Shown here in pieces: positions 21,042-24,433 of a stretch of DNA of 24,433 nucleotides. Under the pieces are notes generated by a model. That model made no database searches, was not told the origin of the DNA, and worked only from the letters and a program-made list of their open reading frames with translations. Origin of the DNA: an uncultured Eubacteriales bacterium (lineage in GTDB: Bacteria; Bacillota; Clostridia; Lachnospirales; Bianqueaceae); contig CACZPA010000186.1 in the NCBI GenBank assembly GCA_902782895.1, positions 1 through 24,433 of the forward strand, read 5' to 3'. Numbering within the stretch: the first letter of the stretch is position 1; the number at the start of each line of letters is the position of its first letter. A program made the position numbers and the translations under genes.

Positions 21042-21419
21042 ATGTACAATCATTCTGCGACAGTTACAATAAAAAACCCCGGCTTCTGCACGGGGCATAT
21101 CAGTCGGGATATTACAGTTGATAAGAGAAGAATGGCTCTTCTAGGAGCAGCCGCGGCCGGGATGCTTGTGGTTCTGATCCTGCTCTCGGCAATGCTTTCA
21201 CCCAAAATTACGTTCGCTAAAAATGATTCCGCCGGACCGGTCTATGAGTCCGTCTGCATCGAGACGGGAGATACGGTATGGGATATCGCTTCCCGTTATG
21301 TATCGTCCGGGACAGAGATTCGTTCTCTCGTACGGGAGATCGAGCAGTTGAATCATATTTCTTCCGACTTTATTTACGAAGGTCAGTATCTGATCGTACC
21401 GGTATCTTCGGGTTCGTAA
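21042..21419 (+). CDS. yneA: YneA-like SOS cell-division suppressor (LysM protein)
   Basis: A 125-residue protein with a cytosolic N-terminus (1-30), one membrane helix (about 32-52, ALLGAAAAGMLVVLILLSAM) and a C-terminal LysM domain (about 67-120: VYESVCIETGDTVWDIASRYV ... IYEGQYLIVPV). In Bacillus, YneA is induced by DNA damage and delays division through contact with the divisome at the cell surface. The start at 21042 is chosen for AAAGGAG at 8 bases; a longer frame extends upstream through the promoter and is not credible. Divergence from lexA and the LexA boxes at its promoter support the assignment. The 5' leader holds an inverted repeat, CTGTTCTC with GAGAACAG (20962-20969 and 20976-20983). 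Confidence 0.88.
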   Translation: MYNHSATVTIKNPGFCTGHISRDITVDKRRMALLGAAAAGMLVVLILLSAMLSPKITFAKNDSAGPVYESVCIETGDTVWDIASRYVSSGTEIRSLVREIEQLNHISSDFIYEGQYLIVPVSSGS

Positions 21420-21477
21420 ACGCATCAGCGCATAGTATTGATTGTTAATTGTTTTTCACCGGACGAATCGCCCGGAA

Positions 21478-22560
21478 TCATTCGGCACTCTTTGGTGTAG
21501 TGTCTTCTCTGATAATGACGGCTCCAGCTGCCTGACGGCGCCTGGAGTCTTCCATCTGTGCGTAATGCCGTCTCGTTGTATTGACGTCTTTATGTCCCAA
21601 AACGTCGGCTACAAGATAGATATCGTTCGTCTCGTTATATAAGGCTGTACCATAGCTGGAACGGAGCTTATGAGGAGAGATTTTCTTGAGATTCGTTACA
21701 GAGGAAGCATATTTTTTAACAAGATTTTCCACGGCACGGACCGTGATGCGTTTCTTTTGCAGAGAGAGGAAGAAGGCGTCTTCTGATCCTGCGAGAGGGA
21801 TGATCTCACGGCGTTGTTTTTCATATGCCTTGAGAGCAGCTTCGATTTCAGGACCGAAATACAGGACGGCTTCATTTCCGCCTTTGCGTGTGATCTTGAC
21901 GCCGTTAATACTGTAGTCTATATCGCTCAGATTGACGCCTACACATTCCGAGACACGCATGCCGGTGCCCAGCAGCAAGGTGATCAGCGCCTGATCGCGC
22001 AGATGCGTTGCTTCATGATAGGCCTGCTGATGTTTGGTCATCTTGTCTGCCGTATCGACTTCATCCAGAAGCTTTGCCATCTCGTCGGTTTCAAGACGGA
22101 TGATGTTCTTCTCATGGATCTTGGGCGTGCTGATCAGCATGGCGGGATTGTTATGGATAGACTGCTTTTTATAGAAGTATTTGAACAGGCTGCGGATCGC
22201 GGCGACTTTACGGGCTTTACCGTTCTCGCCATTTTTCAGCTCCCGTACACGGCCGTCTCCGGATTCTCCCTGATAGTAAGTAACGTATTCAAGGAAACGC
22301 TCGATATCCCGCACCTGCACGGTATCCAGATCCTCCAGGGTCAGATCATCGATGGTTTTGCCGGCGAATTCCTTCTTATGATCGCATAGATAAGCGAAGA
22401 ACAGCTTCAGATCGTATCCGTAGCCGAGACGGGTGCGTTCTGCGGTCGTTGTTTCGATCCCCTGAAAGTATTCAAAACAGAAGTCCGGCAGATCCAGCAT
22501 CAGATCTCTCAGCTTCAATATATTCTTACGGCGTTGTTCTTCATGATAAGATCCGCTCAT
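21478..22560 (-). CDS. Tyrosine recombinase, XerS-like
   Basis: A 360-residue site-specific recombinase. Residues about 24-135 form the SAM-like core-binding domain and 155-340 the catalytic domain, with all key residues: R202 (GTGMRVSE), K226 (ITRKGG), H297-x2-R300 (SPHKLR), H323 (LGHKDV) and nucleophile Y333 (RRHYAQ). Length and the N-terminal pattern (LPDFCFEYFQ, then a helix pair ending in LKLFFAYL) resemble streptococcal XerS, a single-recombinase chromosome dimer resolution enzyme, more than the 300-residue XerC/XerD. The start at 22560 follows AAGGAGC at 7 bases; a longer frame upstream overlaps that site. It overlaps the stop of the TtcA-like gene by 4 bases and converges with yneA. 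No dif-like site was recognised nearby. Confidence 0.85.
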   Translation of the reverse strand: MSGSYHEEQRRKNILKLRDLMLDLPDFCFEYFQGIETTTAERTRLGYGYDLKLFFAYLCDHKKEFAGKTIDDLTLEDLDTVQVRDIERFLEYVTYYQGESGDGRVRELKNGENGKARKVAAIRSLFKYFYKKQSIHNNPAMLISTPKIHEKNIIRLETDEMAKLLDEVDTADKMTKHQQAYHEATHLRDQALITLLLGTGMRVSECVGVNLSDIDYSINGVKITRKGGNEAVLYFGPEIEAALKAYEKQRREIIPLAGSEDAFFLSLQKKRITVRAVENLVKKYASSVTNLKKISPHKLRSSYGTALYNETNDIYLVADVLGHKDVNTTRRHYAQMEDSRRRQAAGAVIIREDTTPKSAE

Positions 22561-23291
22561 GATCGTCGCTCCTTTCGGATGATTTTCCACTCGGACAGTT
22601 CATCCTGCAGCGCGCGGAATGTTTTGTCCGTAATATGATCGTATTGATGATTCCAGGCCCGGATCTGTTCCTTCATGGACTCGCGGTTGGAATGGCCGTC
22701 TTCCGGACACGGATTCTTGAGAACGGGGAAGCTGTTAAGTCTCGCGTATGAGACGATGTCGCCTTCGTGCACATAGAGAAGGGGACGGATCGCTACAAGA
22801 CCGGTACGGTCCCATTGAGTGACAGGGGCAAAAGTATGCAGGCGGCCCTCATAGAACAGGCTCATATAAAAGGTCTCTACAACATCCTCGTTATGATGGC
22901 CAAGAGCGACCTTGTTGCAGTGATTCTCCGCCGCGAAACGGTTCAGCGCGCCCTTGCGCAGCTTGGAACAAAGAGAGCAGGGGGATTGCTCTTTACGTTC
23001 CTCAAAGACAATATGCGCGATATTGGTCTGTATAACCGAATAAGGAATGCCTTGCGCGGCCATGAATTCCTCGATTCCGGAAGTGTCAAATTCCGGAAAG
23101 CCAAGAGAGACGGTAAAAGCAGCTATTTCAAAATGCTTCGGATAATATGCCTGCAGGCCCTTGAGCGCGACAGCCAGCGCGAGGCTGTCCTTGCCGCCGG
23201 AGACACCGATGGCGATTTTATCGCCTTCCGAGATCATCTGATAGTCGTCTATGGCTCGTCTGGTGTATCCCATTAGCTGTTGGAATGTCAT
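22557..23291 (-). CDS. ttcA: TtcA-like tRNA 2-thiocytidine synthetase (PP-loop ATPase)
   Basis: A 244-residue ATP-pyrophosphatase that activates tRNA for sulfur insertion, by family relation at cytidine 32. The PP-loop SGGKDS is at 31-36. Three cysteines, C105 and C108 (SPCSLCSKLRKG) and C195 (KNPCPEDG), match the positions that hold the [4Fe-4S] cluster in E. coli TtcA (two in CxxC and one distal), and LGHHNEDVVET (130-140) is conserved. It is shorter than the 311-residue E. coli enzyme at both ends. AAAGGA precedes the start and the promoter is at 23316-23344. The recombinase gene overlaps its stop, so both are one transcript. A related thiolase (TtuA-type) cannot be excluded. Confidence 0.85.
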   Translation of the reverse strand: MTFQQLMGYTRRAIDDYQMISEGDKIAIGVSGGKDSLALAVALKGLQAYYPKHFEIAAFTVSLGFPEFDTSGIEEFMAAQGIPYSVIQTNIAHIVFEERKEQSPCSLCSKLRKGALNRFAAENHCNKVALGHHNEDVVETFYMSLFYEGRLHTFAPVTQWDRTGLVAIRPLLYVHEGDIVSYARLNSFPVLKNPCPEDGHSNRESMKEQIRAWNHQYDHITDKTFRALQDELSEWKIIRKERRS

Positions 23292-23315
23292 ATATATCAG
23301 ATCCTTTCAGACGCA

Positions 23316-23344
23316 ATTATAGCATCATAAGATTGAAAATACAA
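23316..23344 (-). promoter_or_regulatory. Promoter of the ttcA-recombinase operon
   Basis: On the minus strand TTGTAT (23344-23339) and TATAAT (23321-23316), 17 bases apart, 25 bases from the start codon. Confidence 0.6.
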
Positions 23345-23378
23345 GTATTCGCGAATAAAAATTATTTTGCGAATACTT
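23343..23378. promoter_or_regulatory. Inverted repeat with palindrome upstream of ttcA
   Basis: AAGTATTCGC (23343-23352) pairs perfectly with GCGAATACTT (23369-23378). Inside the left arm lies the 12-base palindrome TATTCGCGAATA (23346-23357), with a third GCGAATA half-site in the right arm. It abuts the ttcA -35 and lies upstream of pckA, so it may be an operator for either gene. Confidence 0.5.
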
Positions 23379-23453
23379 TGTCGAAACCCGGTCAGGCTTT
23401 ACAGACTTCGACGATTTTTTAACAAATGTTCACAATTATTTTGAGGAATACTC

Positions 23454-23482
23454 TTGTTTCTGTCCTGGTTTTATGGTATAAA
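23454..23482 (+). promoter_or_regulatory. Promoter of pckA
   Basis: TTGTTT (23454-23459) and TATAAA (23477-23482) are 17 bases apart, leaving a leader of about 70 bases before the start codon. Confidence 0.55.
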
Positions 23483-23559
23483 TAGGTTGGGTGTGTGGGA
23501 GCCTTTGGAGCGTATGAGGGTTCTTGCGCATATCATCAAATAGGGGAGAGGTTAAAAGT

Positions 23560-24433
23560 ATGGCAGCTGTTGATTTAAGCAAGTACGGCATCGTAGATGT
23601 CAAAGAGATTATCTATAATCCCTCTTACGAGCAGTTATTCAATGACGAAATGGATCCTTCTCTGGAAGGATACGACAAAGGCAAACTCACAGAGCTTGGT
23701 GCTGTGAACGTTATGACCGGTATCTACACCGGACGTTCGCCTAAAGACAAATACATCGTTATGGATGAGAATTCCAAGGATACCGTTTGGTGGAATACTC
23801 CCGCGTATCCGAACGACAACCATCCGATGACGATTGAGACATGGAATATCGTTAAAGATCTGGCCAAGAAGCAGCTCTCCGGCAAGAAGCTGTATGTCGT
23901 AGACGCATTCTGCGGCGCTAACGCTGACACCCGCATGGCTGTCCGTTTCGTGATGGAAGTGGCCTGGCAGGCTCATTTCGTTACCAACATGTTCATTAAG
24001 CCGACAGCGGAAGAGTTGGAAGGATTCACACCTGATTTCGTTGTTTACACCGCTTCCAAGGCCAGAGTTGAGAACTACGAAGAGCTTGGACTGAACTCTG
24101 ATACCTGCGTTGCGTTCAACGTAACGAGCCGTGAGCAGGTCATCCTGAATACATGGTACGGCGGCGAGATGAAGAAGGGTCTGTTCTCCATGATGAACTA
24201 CTATCTGCCGCTTAAGGGCATTGCTTCCATGCATTGCTCCGCGAATACCGATATGGAAGGCAAGAATACGGCGATCTTCTTCGGACTGTCCGGAACCGGT
24301 AAGACCACGCTTTCCACCGATCCTAAGAGACTTCTGATCGGCGATGACGAGCACGGCTGGGATGATAACGGCGTCTTCAATCTGGAAGGCGGCTGCTATG
24401 CAAAGGTTATCAACCTGGATAAGGATTCCGAGC
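23560..24433 (+). CDS. pckA: Phosphoenolpyruvate carboxykinase (ATP), 5' part
   Basis: The gene runs off the right edge; 291 codons are visible of an enzyme usually about 530 residues long. It interconverts oxaloacetate and ATP with phosphoenolpyruvate, CO2 and ADP. Visible landmarks are the oxaloacetate-binding GRSPKDKY (58-65), [17 protein letters not shown], the kinase-1a loop [11 protein letters not shown] (242-252, Lys248) and the metal-binding [11 protein letters not shown] (261-271). The ATP-type P-loop separates it from the GTP enzymes. The start at 23560 follows GGGGAGAGG. In anaerobes it can work in the carboxylating direction and so pairs with the PPi-type phosphofructokinase in energy-saving metabolism (inference). 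Confidence 0.95.
   Translation, partial: MAAVDLSKYGIVDVKEIIYNPSYEQLFNDEMDPSLEGYDKGKLTELGAVNVMTGIYTGRSPKDKYIVMDENSKDTVWWNTPAYPNDNHPMTIETWNIVKDLAKKQLSGKKLYVVDAFCGANADTRMAVRFVMEVAWQAHFVTNMFIKPTAEELEGFTPDFVVYTASKARVENYEELGLNSDTCVAFNVTSREQVILNTWYGGEMKKGLFSMMNYYLPLKGIASMHCSANTDMEGKNTAIFFGLSGTGKTTLSTDPKRLLIGDDEHGWDDNGVFNLEGGCYAKVINLDKDSE

Noticed and set aside
21478..22560. Recombinase as part of a prophage or integrative element
   Set aside because: It overlaps a housekeeping tRNA-modification gene, has native composition, and no phage, relaxase or attachment-site repeats surround it.
23343..23378. dif-like recombination site for the nearby recombinase
   Set aside because: The arms are perfectly symmetric with a 16-base centre, unlike the 6- to 7-base centre and asymmetric arms of known dif sites.

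Overview
The window looks like chromosomal DNA of a low- to mid-GC Gram-positive anaerobe (Bacillota, most likely a gut-type Clostridia relative). The signs are strong AGGAGG-type ribosome sites, canonical TTGACA/TATAAT promoters, a divergent lexA-yneA SOS pair, a phosphofructokinase with the pyrophosphate-type motif pair, an ATP-type PEP carboxykinase, and a long (394-residue) PRPP synthetase of the kind I associate with Lachnospiraceae and related groups. No rRNA, tRNA, CRISPR array, insertion sequence or prophage was found.

Layout. 1-2100: metallo-beta-lactamase-fold hydrolase, then a visibly A+T-richer AraC/GyrI-type regulator followed by a 97-base tandem duplication that carries the terminator of the next gene. 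2107-4640: divergent fba and PPi-type phosphofructokinase (central glycolysis), with back-to-back terminators. 4704-8223, all minus strand: a class I/II aminotransferase, then a two-gene operon of a condensation-fold acyltransferase-like protein and a zinc-ribbon six-helix membrane protein. 8366-10027: pspA and an SPFH protein with a C-terminal zinc ribbon, a membrane-stress pair. 10067-10601: a gene-free stretch with four 37-base hairpin repeats, a terminator and a 20-base direct repeat. 10602-11435: methionine aminopeptidase (minus). 11587-16470: an apparent four-gene operon of glycerol kinase, FAH-family hydrolase, ABC ATPase and ABC-2 permease, with overlapping or closely spaced genes. 16671-17702 (minus): polytopic membrane protein with a heptapeptide-repeat tail. 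17885-19959: prs, LUD-domain protein and a small membrane protein. 20116-21419: lexA and yneA, divergent, with LexA boxes on both promoters. 21478-23291 (minus): TtcA-like thiolase of tRNA overlapping a XerS-like tyrosine recombinase. 23560-end: 5' part of pckA.

How it fits together. Most of the window is housekeeping: glycolysis/gluconeogenesis (fba, pfp, pckA), nucleotide precursor supply (prs), protein maturation (map), DNA-damage response (lexA, yneA) and possibly chromosome dimer resolution (XerS-like). The less explained parts are the condensation/zinc-ribbon membrane pair next to PspA-SPFH, the glycerol kinase-FAH-ABC operon, the prs-LUD coupling, and the intergenic hairpin array at 10164-10369. 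I do not see an unmistakable new defence or mobile system; the hairpin array and the gene couplings are the best leads.
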